A stretch of DNA of 64,000 bases from Linnemannia schmuckeri (lineage: Eukaryota; Mortierellomycota; Mortierellomycetes; Mortierellales; Mortierellaceae). Position 1 is the first letter of the stretch. Each line of letters starts with the position of its first letter. The DNA is taken from positions 496,001-560,000 of the forward strand of contig JANATG010000016.1 of NCBI GenBank assembly GCA_029449235.1, in the 5' to 3' direction. The notes under the pieces are model-generated. The model was not told where the DNA came from. It did not search any database and saw only the letters and a list, made by a program, of their open reading frames with translations. A program made the translations under genes and the position numbers. Positions 1 through 9,639 of the stretch are shown here, one piece after another.

Positions 1-268
1 CTTACGTCCATTATCCGAGCAGACGAGCCGTGTCTGTGCCCTCCCAACCCCCCCTTAGTTTAGTTTAGTTTTCTTTTCTTTTCTTTTCTTTTCTTTTCCT
101 TCGTGCTCGACCTGAGAGATAGTGTGCAGAGATCGATGCATGTTTCTTTTTATTTTCTCTTTTTTAGTTTAGTTTCTCGAGTGCAACCAATAGAAGATTG
201 ATTACACAGAGATGGCTCGTCTGCTCGGATAATGGACGTAAGACTTCCTTCGTCGTCTTCGTAACCCA
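1..268. repeat. Small inverted-repeat element, copy 1
   Basis: The first 29 bases and bases 214-242 are perfect reverse complements. The interior carries a TTTTC-type simple repeat (about 71-97) and TTAGTTTAGTTT tracts. The 26 bases after the right arm (243-268) are repeated after the right arm of the second copy near 6.7 kb. The left edge is cut by the window start, so the true left boundary is unknown. No protein is encoded. It is probably a non-autonomous, MITE-like element, but target duplications cannot be seen. Confidence 0.65.
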
Positions 269-473
269 TTATATTACCTTGTAAACGAACAAGTGTCTGC
301 AGCGCCATACTTATTTTTATGAGCACAAACACTTGATGAGGATCACAGTCCATGCGATTGCATGCTTAGTTTGCGTACAAAGACCTTAATGAAGTGAAAT
401 AGGTGAACAATAACAGAAGAAAGTGTGTGATATTACAACGAGCCCAAAATCTACAAATATGCTTGGGTGACGA

Positions 474-1037
474 CTATCGTGTTCCAAAGAGAAACCCAAC
501 AGCAGTTGCGACAACAAGGATGGTGACACCAGTAAACACCTTGAAAGAACCACCGAAACTTGCAGCAGCGGCATTGCTCATTGCCATCATAGGAACGTAT
601 GTAACCGTCGCCGCAGGTATGCCAATCATACGTTTACCAGTCGGGATACGAGGGATAAAATAAGTGGTCGTAGGCACAGTAAGAGGAGCGGGACAGACTG
701 CGGTCTTGTAGCGTGGATCAGAAAGACTTGCATACAGGTTGCCGGTACCCATACCCAAAATGCCGCAGATATCGCGGCGCATGCAGTATCGAAGCCAATT
801 ACTGTTTATGGTCAATGGGCAGAAGCAAGCCTCTTGCTGGGGCGACATTGTTGAGGTTGTCGGTAGGTGCGTCAAGTCAAGGATGGTGAAGGTACAAGTC
901 GGGGAGAGTCTTTTAGCAGCAGTAACAACGCAGGCGTCACATTTATCCTGCCTTTAAGCCGAGACGCCGATGGTGATGTAGCTGAGAGCGGCGAAAATGA
1001 GGGTCAAAAGAGACAAGATTGTTGTGTAGAATTGCAT
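474..1037 (-). pseudogene. Secreted cysteine-containing, probably GPI-anchored protein, broken by one in-frame stop
   Basis: Read leftward from an ATG at 1037, the frame encodes a signal peptide (MQFYTTILSLLTLIFAALSY...) of about 27 residues. It then meets a TAA at 954-956 and continues without further stops for about 160 codons. The downstream part has paired cysteines (KCDACVV, CFCPL, DICGILG) and ends in a small-residue stretch followed by a hydrophobic C-terminal helix (VFTGVTILVVATAVGF). That is the layout of a GPI-anchor signal or a C-terminal membrane helix. Frame and domain logic are continuous across the stop, so this looks like one gene with a single nonsense lesion. I found no splice pair that would remove the stop. 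The function is unknown. The family resembles fungal small secreted wall proteins only in general layout. Confidence 0.55.
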
Positions 1038-1356
1038 GTCTGCGTTGTTTTTTTGTGGGCGTTGAAAGGGAGACAGAGATGTTTGAGAATATGGATAGTG
1101 TAGACAGAGTTGTAGCACTTGATTTATGAATATGGGATACTGTTGAAAATATTTGTGAGTAAAAAAATTTCTCGTGTGGATGTCCCCATTGTATCTTGAA
1201 AGTCTGAGATGCAAATAAAAAGTTGGAATGTACACCTTGCAGGCCGTATTTTTGGATGCGGCTTGTTTCTGTGCCATATGCTAGTCCTTTTCAATTTTTT
1301 ACAGGTGAACAAGGCGACGACAGCCTGCCCTGTAATTCTAATGAAGCAAGGATTGA

Positions 1357-1423
1357 AAGAGCCGACATCGAAGGATCAAGAAGAAACGTCGCTATGAACG
1401 CTTGGCTGCCACAAGCCAGTTAT
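1357..1423 (-). repeat. 28S rRNA fragment a (antisense)
   Basis: The reverse complement reads as the conserved 28S stretch ATAACTGGCTTGTGGCAGCC..., through the segment ending CGATGTCGGCTCTT. It keeps the canonical CTTGTGG spelling. It is too short to be functional and is embedded in non-ribosomal sequence. It shares its 5' edge with three other fragments in this window. Confidence 0.8.
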
Positions 1424-1600
1424 TCATCTTCTGTGTATGTCTTGTGCTTGGGAAGACTTTTCGATCGCATGTGCTACGCTTGGGAGGATTTCATTGTCGC
1501 GTATCCTGTGCAATCAGGAGTAGCTCCCCAACGTACCATCGGCTGGAGGCGGTTACTCTAATGATGCTTAAGAGATATGGTAGGGAGAACGAGCATAAAA

Positions 1601-1649
1601 GGGTCAAAAAGCAACGTCGCTATGAACGCTTGGCTGCCACAGGCCAGTT
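1601..1649 (-). repeat. 28S rRNA fragment b (antisense)
   Basis: The reverse complement gives AACTGGCCTGTGGCAGCC followed by the conserved TTCATAGCGACGTTGC region of 28S. It carries CCTGTGG where the canonical sequence has CTTGTGG, a variant shared with fragment c. The 5' edge is close to that of fragments a and c. Confidence 0.8.
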
Positions 1650-1981
1650 GTCATCCCTTCCGTTTCTCTCAGACGGAGGAAAGATTGTAAATGTCGCGTC
1701 CCAAACAAGGTTCATAGAAACGCTTCTACAATCACGTGACATCAGCGATCCCTTAATCTCTTGCTCACTCTCCTGTTTTTTTCCAGTACCCTTTCTTTTT
1801 CGGCATCCCTTGAATTTTGTGTCATCCCTTTCTGTTGTCCCTGATATTGTCCCTTCGCTCTTCTCCCTCCCTCTTCTCTCGCTCTCTTCCCTCGTCGCTC
1901 TTTTCCCTTGGTCTCCTTGCAAGAGGATTGGAACGCTAATACGTCATCTTGACAATGGCAATGGCCTTCTCTATAGAGGAA

Positions 1982-2039
1982 CCAACATCGAAGGATCAAA
2001 AAGCAACGCCGCTTTGAACGTTTGGCTGCCACAGGCCAG
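1982..2039 (-). repeat. 28S rRNA fragment c (antisense)
   Basis: The reverse complement gives CTGGCCTGTGGCAGCC and runs to CGATGTTGG of the same 28S region. Several substitutions relative to the canonical sequence show decay. The CCTGTGG variant suggests common origin with fragment b. Confidence 0.75.
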
Positions 2040-2052
2040 AACAAGAGACCTG

Positions 2053-2237
2053 CATGAATTTTAAGGGAGATGCCGAGAGCACTAACAAGCTAGCGTGAAT
2101 TTTAAGGGATTGTGAGAAGAGAGATCCAGTCCTTTTTCTCTCATGGACTAAAAAAAGTATGCACACCCCTGACATCTCTTCCTTTCAAGGGCCGCATGTT
2201 GTACACCTTCATCTCGCTGTCCCTTAGAATTCATGCT
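2053..2237. repeat. Short repeated motif GAATTTTAAGGGA, two direct and one inverted
   Basis: GCATGAATTTTAAGGGA near 2053 recurs as GCGTGAATTTTAAGGGA near 2093. A near match in reverse orientation (TCCCTTAGAATTCATGC) lies near 2220. The trio sits about 400 bases upstream of a small secreted protein gene. A regulatory role is possible but unsupported. Confidence 0.45.
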
Positions 2238-2620
2238 GGTGTTTCCATGCTCCGAGTTGATTTGACGCTGTAAAAAATGATTCACGAAGAGAAGGATTAT
2301 CACATATATAAATGAGTCGAGTCGCCCCTCAAACTATTGGAATCCAAACTTAACTACCACTCTGCTCAGTACTCGCACCTCGCTCGCAAGAACCTCAGCT
2401 CTTTCCTTTAAAAGTAAGTAGATATTACAGTTTTCATCTGTATTTGCCAGTAATATACTTCTAAAGTATCCCAGGCTTACTCTTCTTCACTGCTGTACTC
2501 TTCCATCGCTCCTTTCCCATAGCTATCATAAGGATCTCCCTCACCCTCACCAGTTTCGAAGTTTTGCATTTCACCCCAGACCCGTAACAAAAACTGTCGT
2601 CAAAGCCCTGCCTTTTGAAC

Positions 2621-2839
2621 ATGCAGTTTAAATACGGTTTTATCCTACTGGTTGTCTTGGCTTTCGTTGCGGTTGCTTCTGCTGCCAACCCGAAATGTAC
2701 TGCGTGTTTCAAAGCGTGTGACACCGCTTTCAAGACTTGTGTGGCGAAAGCTAGAAACCCTGCGGCTGTGAAAGCCTGCTTCAACAAGAAGTGCTTGGAT
2801 GAGTGTAGCGCGAAATCTTGCCAAAATACTGGAGCATAG
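2621..2839 (+). CDS. Small secreted cysteine-rich protein (72 aa)
   Basis: The ATG at 2621 opens a typical signal peptide (MQFKYGFILLVVLAFVAVAS, cleavage likely after ASA). The mature part of about 50 residues has eight cysteines in the arrangement CTAC-CDTAFKTC-CFNKKC-CSAKSC, which would allow four disulfides. A TATA-like CATATATAAAT lies near 2304. A plausible 5'-UTR intron donor (AAAGTAAGTAG) lies near 2411. The protein is fungal small-secreted-protein or effector-like in size and composition. I recognise no named family and assign no biological role. It has no close neighbour that would suggest a pathway. Confidence 0.75.
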   Translation: MQFKYGFILLVVLAFVAVASAANPKCTACFKACDTAFKTCVAKARNPAAVKACFNKKCLDECSAKSCQNTGA

Positions 2840-2984
2840 CAAGAAAGTTTGCAATGGAAAGCACCATAATGGGCAGAGATGAGCAACCAACTCCTTTCTG
2901 TTGCTATTGTTCCACAGGGGAGGGTTCGCGGTAGAATTATAGGAACGCTGTCAGTTCCACAATCGGTTCTACAAAACTGGACTC

Positions 2985-3126
2985 TATGCGATGCAGATGC
3001 TATCCGTTAGTCCAGTGTCTATACAGTAAAGGAGACCATGTATTATTGTTATCTCTTAGGAAGGATTTGTTACCTATGCGATGCAGATGCTATCCGTTAG
3101 TCCAGTGTCTATCTAGTAAAGGAGAC
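2985..3126 (+). repeat. Direct duplication, about 91-base spacing
   Basis: The sequence TATGCGATGCAGATGCTATC and the following 29 bases occur at about 2985 and again at about 3076. They are nearly identical apart from ATACAG versus ATCTAG. The spacing suggests a tandem duplication of a unit of roughly 91 bases. It lies 150 bases downstream of the small secreted protein gene and has no coding potential I trust. Confidence 0.7.
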
Positions 3127-5457
3127 AAAGAACAACGAACAGCTTCTACCTCATATAAATACTACTCTAGAAGAACGATCGGCTACACACTACTATGACG
3201 TCATCATTCCGGAGGTTGCTACCAAATTTGTAACAGCCTGAACGAATCTCGCGACCATACCCTTAACTGTTGCCTGTCGCTTGCCTTAATTCGCTCCTAC
3301 GGCTTAGCCACTCCACTTGACTCGCCCTTACTTTCACAAATTTTGTTGTAGGCTACTACCTGGGCTGTCCGATTTTGAAAAAAAAAAAGCGAGCTGCAGG
3401 TGGCTTGAGGTGAAATCGCTTTGACTATGTACGCACCGTAACTAAATGGAATGCAAGCCGCACTGGTTGTCTCAAAGAAACAATCTTCTTCAACAAGTCC
3501 ACCATCAATGCTTGAAAGGAGCTTCGCGGTGCCGGAATATCTTCCGCTGCATAATCCATGCTCTTGATGGTTCATCTTTATAATAACAATTTTCATTGTT
3601 TAAATAAACCAATCCCTTGTAAGAGTCGATGAGGAAGAGGACAAAAAAGACCAAGAGTAATAACTAGAACAAGACAAACAAGAACGAAGGACAAAGTAGG
3701 GATAAGGCGAGGCTTTGATTAATGTCGGAGAACCAGCTATACGTAGAGACAACTGAGCTTGAAAAACTTACGTTGTGAAGGTTAGCTGTCCGTGATTTAT
3801 TAACAAAATTTTGTGGTTGATGTGTTGTGAATTGAGGCGTATGTGGAAAAATCAAGGACTGATGGGCAAAAGTAGAGTAAGAGAGAAAACAACGAAGCGG
3901 AGGTCGTGGGAAAAAGGCAAAGAACCTGTGAATAGAAATGTATGGAGTAAAAAAAAAGATTTCGCATCTTCTATATTTACCTGATGAAATCGCCATGTGA
4001 TATAAGAAGAATTAACGCATTTTTACTTTTGTTGTCCAAGCGTAAACAACGGGTAAGGTTCCAGAATGGCCATAACGCGAAATTAGAATGTCTATGCATT
4101 ACATCTTCAAAAAGGAACAAGAGCTTGAGCACAATCAAGAAAAGCGAGATTCCCCAATGCCGAACAGTCATGCTAAAGTATGATGGAGATGATTGAAGGG
4201 AGGCGATACAAATACAACAGTGACTATATATTATAGTTAGGGAGGTATACGCTATTGGTTCAGAGATACGCTGCATTGTTGTGAGGGATTTTTCGTGGGC
4301 TGTTGTTGTTGTGTTGTTGCCAATGAGTGAGCAACTCCTGTTGCTGTTATTATTTCCAGCGAGGAGACGCCAAAAAGAACAAGAAGCTGTCGGCGATGTA
4401 TCTCTACCGAGTATGTCGCTAAGGGGTAGTCGCTGTTATTGTTGTTGTGCGCAAGTGCCGAGATTTTCCCACTATATTCTTACCACATTGTGGCGATGAG
4501 GCCGATAGAGAGGCGATACTTCAAGGCAAACAGCTCTCAAAAAAATTAACAGATGGGAAAAGCACAGTTTTTTTGCTTTTATTATTTTGACAGTCATTTC
4601 ACATCAATTATAAATAACCATAGACCTACCCTAGTTTTGTCCATCAGCTCCTTACCTGACCTTCGCAACATAAGTTTTTCAAGCTCACTTATTTCTACAT
4701 GTAGCTGCTTCTCCAATAATAATTAAAGTCTCATATTATATTCCTTAATATTGTTTCCCTTCAAAAATGTTAAAGGACTACTTTCTCTTGATTGCGATGG
4801 CAAGCATTTTTTCAGTAGTCTTAAGTATCCCATATCACAAGACAAATCCCAGCTTGACGCTTGTTAACTCGACGGATTCCAGCCCTTCAGCCGATGTTTG
4901 TGCAATTATCAGCACGATGACTGCTACATTGAGCTAGATTCCTTGGGCAAACATGGGAACGTTCGCAAGTAGCTCACAAACGAATTGCATTGATGCCTTA
5001 TCGGCTACAGGAACAAGATGTTACATTACCTGAGGATATGGCTTTACGAATGGTTGTTCTTGTTGTTGGCGGTCTACTTTTCTATCATCACCAGCCACCG
5101 TCAAAGGGACGATGAAGGACTTAATCAGTCGGAATCCATGGACCAAGCAAAAATCGTTTGTCTGTGGAAACGCAGATTCTGTGATATTTGAGATCAATTG
5201 TTGAGATGAACAAGCAACATGTACCAATGACTAGTCTGGATGGAATGGACCTCTTAATACAGCAAACGTGAGACTTATACAGTATGGTTGGGAACGAACA
5301 AATCCTTGTGGCCATCCTTCAATCTGTTAGTCACAGCTCATATTTCAGTAGTGTAATGATACAGATTTCCATTTTTATTTAACGAATGTACCTAGCAGAG
5401 TAATAACACTTTTCTTTGCGTTCTCGTAACTCATTTGTCTTCTATTTTGTAATCGCA
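3127..5457. other. Gene-poor stretch with no recognised feature
   Basis: The sequence is AT-rich. Short open frames on both strands have no signal peptides, domains or codon pattern that I trust. No tRNA or transposon ends were recognised. One minus-strand frame at 3297-3596 contains five cysteines and could be a decayed secreted protein, but nothing confirms it. Confidence 0.5.
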
Positions 5458-5940
5458 AGACACGTTAGTTTTATCCTACTGATAAAATGCTGCGGAAATA
5501 GTATTTGAGCTTGTCCTCAAGGTACCGTTCATTCGGATAATTGATATTTGGGCCTGCCTACGCAGGTAATGGCCCGAAGCCACCATCTGTTGGGTTATGG
5601 CTCAACGCCTTTACGTCAGAACACGTGCTAGAACGCGACGATTACCGCCTTTTCCGATTTTTAGTTGGATACGAATAGCTCTTCGGATCCTGAATCATAC
5701 TACAAGGAGTCGATCTTCGATCTTGCAGAGCGGAGAGGCTTTGTGAGGTTCCTGCTAATGTTAATTTGAAATATTGGAAGAGATTAATCCATTGCAGGCG
5801 ACTTTTAAGCAACGATGTATTGTAAGCAGTAGAGACGCTCTGTTGCGTCGATCTGCTGAGATTAAGCACTATGTTGTAAAGATTTGCTCCTCGTCCCCCT
5901 CTTTCTTATTTTTCTATTTTATTCTGTTGTTTAAGGGCCG
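5458..5940 (+). rRNA. Degraded 28S rRNA 3'-end fragment
   Basis: From GAGACAGGTTAG-like sequence onward this follows the end of fungal 28S: CCGTTCATTCGGATAATTG, GGCCTGCC...AATGGCCCGAAGC, TTGGGTTATGGCT, CGACGATTACCGCC, and AAGGCTTTGTGAGGTTCC, ending in GATCTGCTGAGATTAAGC. It then runs into a TTAAGGGC-like downstream stretch also seen after the copy at 15.3 kb. It carries many substitutions and small indels, so it is a pseudo-rDNA fragment rather than an rDNA unit. Confidence 0.85.
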
Positions 5941-6077
5941 TTTGTAATTCGTACTCTTTCGACGTCAATGTTATCATTCGTAATAGGCAGCCAAACTCAT
6001 CAACCCAACCAGAGGTCGGATCCTCGAATCAATGGCGTCGGTTCTGGAGTTCCAAGATACCACACCGGGCCAGGACC

Positions 6078-6509
6078 ATGTGGTGGAGGTTCAAAAGAGA
6101 TTGGCTTTCCTGTGGAAATCTACGCCACAAGATCTGGAAGCAGGAACCCCGCTGCAGCATGGACGGATGTCGAGAACGATGCGAGGACAAGAATCACCAC
6201 ATCTTCCAGTGCTCCCCCAAGTATATTGCATGGCAAACTATCCTCAAACAACACACCACCAAAACACGATGGCCTGATGATGACCTCCATACGGTCCTGT
6301 CTTTTCAGCCTCTCACGTTCGACATTAAACCTCAATATAACATTACTATTCCTCAACTGTTGGCTTGCTGCCTTATCGGCATCTCAACAGCCAACACCGT
6401 CCGTCTTCTACACCAACACACACAATCGAGCAACGACATTATCCAGACCATAGTAGGTGAAATCAACAAAACCATTGCCCAAAATAACTGGATCAAGGCT
6501 GATTAAGCC
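6078..6509 (+). pseudogene. LINE-type retrotransposon C-terminal remnant (142 codons)
   Basis: The frame contains a Cys/His cluster with CSMDGCRERCEDKNHHIFQC. This matches the zinc-binding CxxC...HxxxxC tail that follows reverse transcriptase in many non-LTR elements. It is followed by PQLLACCLIGISTAN and ends TIAQNNWIKAD before a TAA. The PQLLACCLIG and EI.KTIAQN segments recur in a second remnant at 16.8-17.0 kb, which shows a dispersed family. No RT domain lies upstream, so the copy is 5'-truncated. A second inverted-repeat element starts almost immediately after the stop. Confidence 0.6.
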
Positions 6510-6519
6510 ACATTATCCA

Positions 6520-6749
6520 TCTGATGTAGACGAGCCATGTCTGTGTAATCAATCTTTATTGGTTGCACTCGAGAAACTAAACTAAGAGAGAACTATAAAA
6601 AATAAACCTGCTCGATCTCTGCACACTATCTTTCTGACCGAGCACGAAAGAAAACAAAACTAAACTAAAGGGAGGGTTGGGAGGGCGCAGGAATGGCTCG
6701 TCTGCTTGGATAATGGACGTAAGACTTCCTTCGTCGTCTTCGTAACCCA
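6520..6749. repeat. Small inverted-repeat element, copy 2, interior inverted relative to copy 1
   Basis: The right arm (6695-6723) and the 26 bases after it match the right arm and flank of copy 1 near 214-268. The interior is the reverse complement of copy 1's interior. TTGGTTGCACTCGAGAAACT follows the left arm here, while its complement precedes the right arm in copy 1. The left arm (ATTATCC...AGACGAGCC) is degraded. It directly abuts the LINE remnant. Confidence 0.7.
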
Positions 6750-7671
6750 AGAAATGAGATAGAATGAACATTCATACAGAATCCTTCGAAGAATAAACAA
6801 TAGCTCGCTTGTTTTATTTGCCCTGTATAACATATTTGAAAAAAGACAAAGGAGCAAAAAAGGACTTGTAGAATTCTGAGCTTGGTGTAACAGTTGACTT
6901 GGCCTTTTTTTCTTGCGTGTGAAAATAAAAGAGAGAGGGAAGAAAGAGACGAGCCCTGAAAAGAAGGCAAACCGAATGACGGTTCACGCGCAGAGGAGAG
7001 TTAGGGAGATGAGGCTAACTGTGTCTCGACTCTGGTCAGGTTCAAGTATGAATGGGTGTAAAAATGAGTGTGAAAAAGGGTGTAAAAGTCAGGTCGAGAT
7101 GGCTGGATAGTCTCAAGACATTTTTTTTTTGCCCTAGCAAAATGGACGCCCCAACAAAGGGGTCAAACACCTTTCGTTACTTTCTGTCAAATCAAGAAGC
7201 AGAAAAGGGAAATGGACAGTTCACAGACAAGAATGTCGCCTAGTTAAATGACGCCTGTGGCATCCACCAGCGCTGGTCAAGCCAGGATTAGACCAATCGT
7301 CGGCAAATAAAAACTGCCTCCATTCTACCGTAATCCTTACTCATATGTAAAGGGGGCAGAAGCAGGCTTTGTTTACAATGGGGTAAGAAAAAGCGGTACT
7401 GTATGTTCATACAAGTATGTAAAAAGCGGATTTTAGGTCAATTGCTACAACCATGTAAACATTCCAAAAAAGCCAGAGTCTTACTTGAGTGTACGACCTT
7501 CATCTTATGAAATCCTTACCTGGGTGTGTTTACCCACTGTTTGTGTGCGCCTTACACTAATGTAAAAACATTATTTCATCAAATCTTTACTCATTGTACA
7601 CTCTCATTCATACACCCTTGTAAGCATTTAATTTACAGAGGATTGTAAGAATTTCTTTTTCGAGGGTTCAC
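6750..7671. other. Non-coding stretch with repeated TGTAAA/TTTACA palindromic words
   Basis: No gene was recognised. Between about 7320 and 7640 the words TGTAAA and TTTACA recur at irregular spacing, for example ATGTAAACATT, TTACACTAATGTAAA and GTGTTTACCCAC. This gives several small palindromes and looks like an old, decayed repeat. Confidence 0.4.
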
Positions 7672-7758
7672 ACACCAAAGAAATACACAAAACTATCGCA
7701 TAAAATAATTATATTAAGTCTACAGACACAAGCCGCCAATAAAAAGACAAGAATCTTT

Positions 7759-7792
<34 letters not shown>
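7672..7792 (+). mobile_element. 5'-truncated LINE insertion with poly(A) tail
   Basis: About 90 bases (AAAGAAATACACAAAACTAT through GACAAGAATCTTTC) closely match the 3' end of the LINE remnant at 16.95-17.04 kb. They are followed by an uninterrupted run of about 33 A. A short body with a long pure poly(A) tail is the usual product of truncated target-primed reverse transcription. The near-perfect tail suggests a fairly recent insertion. I could not define a clear target-site duplication. Confidence 0.75.
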
Positions 7793-7794
<2 letters not shown>

Positions 7795-7951
7795 ATCGCA
7801 AAGTCAATATGGAAATGGAGTAAACAGTGAAAATAAAACTATGGGTGTTGACCAAGTAAATCTCATCTTCGACTTGAATGAGAACCGAGGGAGTGGAGAG
7901 GTGGGACATTATAGGCCGACTCCCGCTTTAATAACAGGGTGCTCGGCAGAC

Positions 7952-8813
7952 TTAGTTTTTGGATTGGGTTTGGTTGAAAGTGATCATGGTGTTCTTGTAC
8001 TCTGGAAGATGCTTGAGGATAATATCGGTCATAACTTGTCCATGAATACGCCAGTCGCGAGTAAGCTCGCAAAGAATGGAGAACCAGTTCATCAATTGGA
8101 CACCACTTTGGCTCATACGGTCCCAAGCAGCATAGCGAATTACTTCGTTGAATGTGCCAGATGCATCTACAGCAGCAAAGACCTGGTGAAAAATAATAAC
8201 CAGGGGTGTTATTGACAAGGTAATGGGGAGAATGGAATAACGAAACAAAAAGAGGGGTCTGTTTCATTCAGGGACGAAGAGTCCTTTTGTACTCTTCGTC
8301 CTGTTGATACACGTGATTATAGCTCACCTGGTAACCTTCTTCAATGGCAGAGAGAGCAGGGAAAGAAACACAGACATCGGTAACGATTCCAGCCATAATC
8401 AACTGTTTACGTCCGGTCTTCTTGACAGCGGCGCGGAATTCAGGATTATCCCAGGCATTGACTTCACCGTGACGAGAAACGACAGCGACATCAGGGAACA
8501 TCTCGAGAATTTCTGGCATCAGTGGACCATTGGGGCCTTCAGGTACACTTGCTGTGATAACAACAGGCAGGTTGAGCTCTTTGGCGATACTTGCTAGGGC
8601 GAGGACGTTATTTTGGAAACCGACAGTATCGAAGTCTTTAACAAGGGCTTGGAGGCCAGCTTGATGGTCAATAAGCAAGATGGCAGTATTGTTCATAGAG
8701 AGCCTATTGTACTTGGGGAAGGAAACATTTCCGGCAGCGAGTGAAGCAGAGCGGGCAGTAACGGATTGAATTGCCATCACAGCACAGACAACGAGTTTGA
8801 GAAAGGTGCGCAT
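7952..8813 (-). CDS. Secreted isochorismatase-family (YcaC-type) cysteine hydrolase, two exons
   Basis: Exon 1 is 8328-8813 from ATG 8813. Exon 2 is 7952-8182. The 145-base intron has a GTGAGC donor and CACCAG acceptor, and the join is in phase (238 aa). An N-terminal signal peptide (MRTFLKLVVCAVMAIQSVTA) precedes an isochorismatase fold. The nucleophile-site motif GIVTDVCV (Cys148), the LLIDHQAG aspartate (Asp49) and the C-terminal blocks DASGTF and AWDRMSQSG are all visible. The usual third catalytic position, a Lys, cannot be assigned with certainty; Arg114 lies in that region. YcaC-type enzymes hydrolyse unidentified amide- or ester-like substrates, so the substrate here is unknown. The signal peptide would place it outside the cell or in the secretory route, which is unusual for the family. 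The gene stands alone between repeats. Confidence 0.88.
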
Positions 8814-8952
8814 GTTGATAATGTAATGTATAAATGGAGATATGAGAAGGACAAGTGATGGGGTCAAGAAAGGATGCCGTTTAATGTATAGGGGGAAGGG
8901 GCCTATATATACTAGCTACAGAAAGCGTGGTGGAAGGATGGGGCGTGGTTAT

Positions 8953-9032
8953 AAGAAAAGAGGCTTGGTTATAAGAGAAGAGGCTTGGTAACAAGGGAAG
9001 AGGCTTGGTAACAAGGGAAGAGGCTTGGTTAT
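8953..9032 (+). repeat. 20-base minisatellite, four units
   Basis: Four consecutive 20-base units of the form AAGRRAAGAGGCTTGGTWAY occupy 8953-9032, differing only at a few positions. They lie 140 bases upstream of the isochorismatase start, so they could sit in its promoter. Confidence 0.85.
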
Positions 9033-9316
9033 GACACGGTGTTTCTCACGAATATTCGATATTTGTAACTTAGACTCGCATTGGGTCTTATTCGATTCGT
9101 ATTCGCAATTATTCGCATTCGCACTTATTTGCATTCGTTTGTAAAGTCAACAGTGAACCTGTATGGATAATTTTGGCATCACTGTATTTTTGTAAATTCC
9201 AATCCATACCAGGGCATAGTAGTTTTGCCCTCTCTAGGGTGCATTGCCTGAGTCAGAGTCTCAAGTCCAAACTTTTTCCAAACCTCAAACATGGTTGTGT
9301 TTTACGTTCAGCGACA

Positions 9317-9632
9317 TGATTGTTGTCAAATATATTGGCGTCAAATATTGTTTGCTGATTGTTTGACATGTCAAGCGTTTGATCAGTCAAACGTTTGGTT
9401 TGGCTAATATTTGGTCAAACAGTGTTTGCAAACGTTTGACTTAGCGACTTTTGTTTGACCAAACATCGTCAAAGGCTTGATAATGTTTGACCAAACATCG
9501 TCAAAGGCTTGATAATGTTTGACCAAACATCGTCAAAGGCTTGATAATGTTTGACTACTGCTTGAGAAATGCTTGACAAATTGTTTGATGTAATACATCA
9601 ATCGTTTGATGCATTGTTTGAAGGTACATCGC
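9317..9632. repeat. TTTGA/TCAAA palindrome-rich block with three exact 32-base units
   Basis: Across about 300 bases the words TTTGA and TCAAA (and CAAACGTTTG) recur dozens of times. The core is three exact tandem copies of a 32-base unit starting GTTTGACCAAACATCGTCAA at 9453, 9485 and 9517. Each unit can fold on itself (TTTGACC...GTCAAA). Flanking sequence shows older, diverged versions. There is no coding potential. Confidence 0.8.
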
Positions 9633-9639
9633 TTCCCAT

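Noticed and set aside
3297..3596. Minus-strand frame of 99 codons with several cysteines
   Set aside because: No signal peptide, no recognisable domain, and part of it is encoded by an A-run. Could be a decayed secreted protein, but the support is too weak.
8941..9632. Possible CRISPR array from regularly repeated words
   Set aside because: Units are directly tandem without unique spacers, and the genome is clearly eukaryotic.
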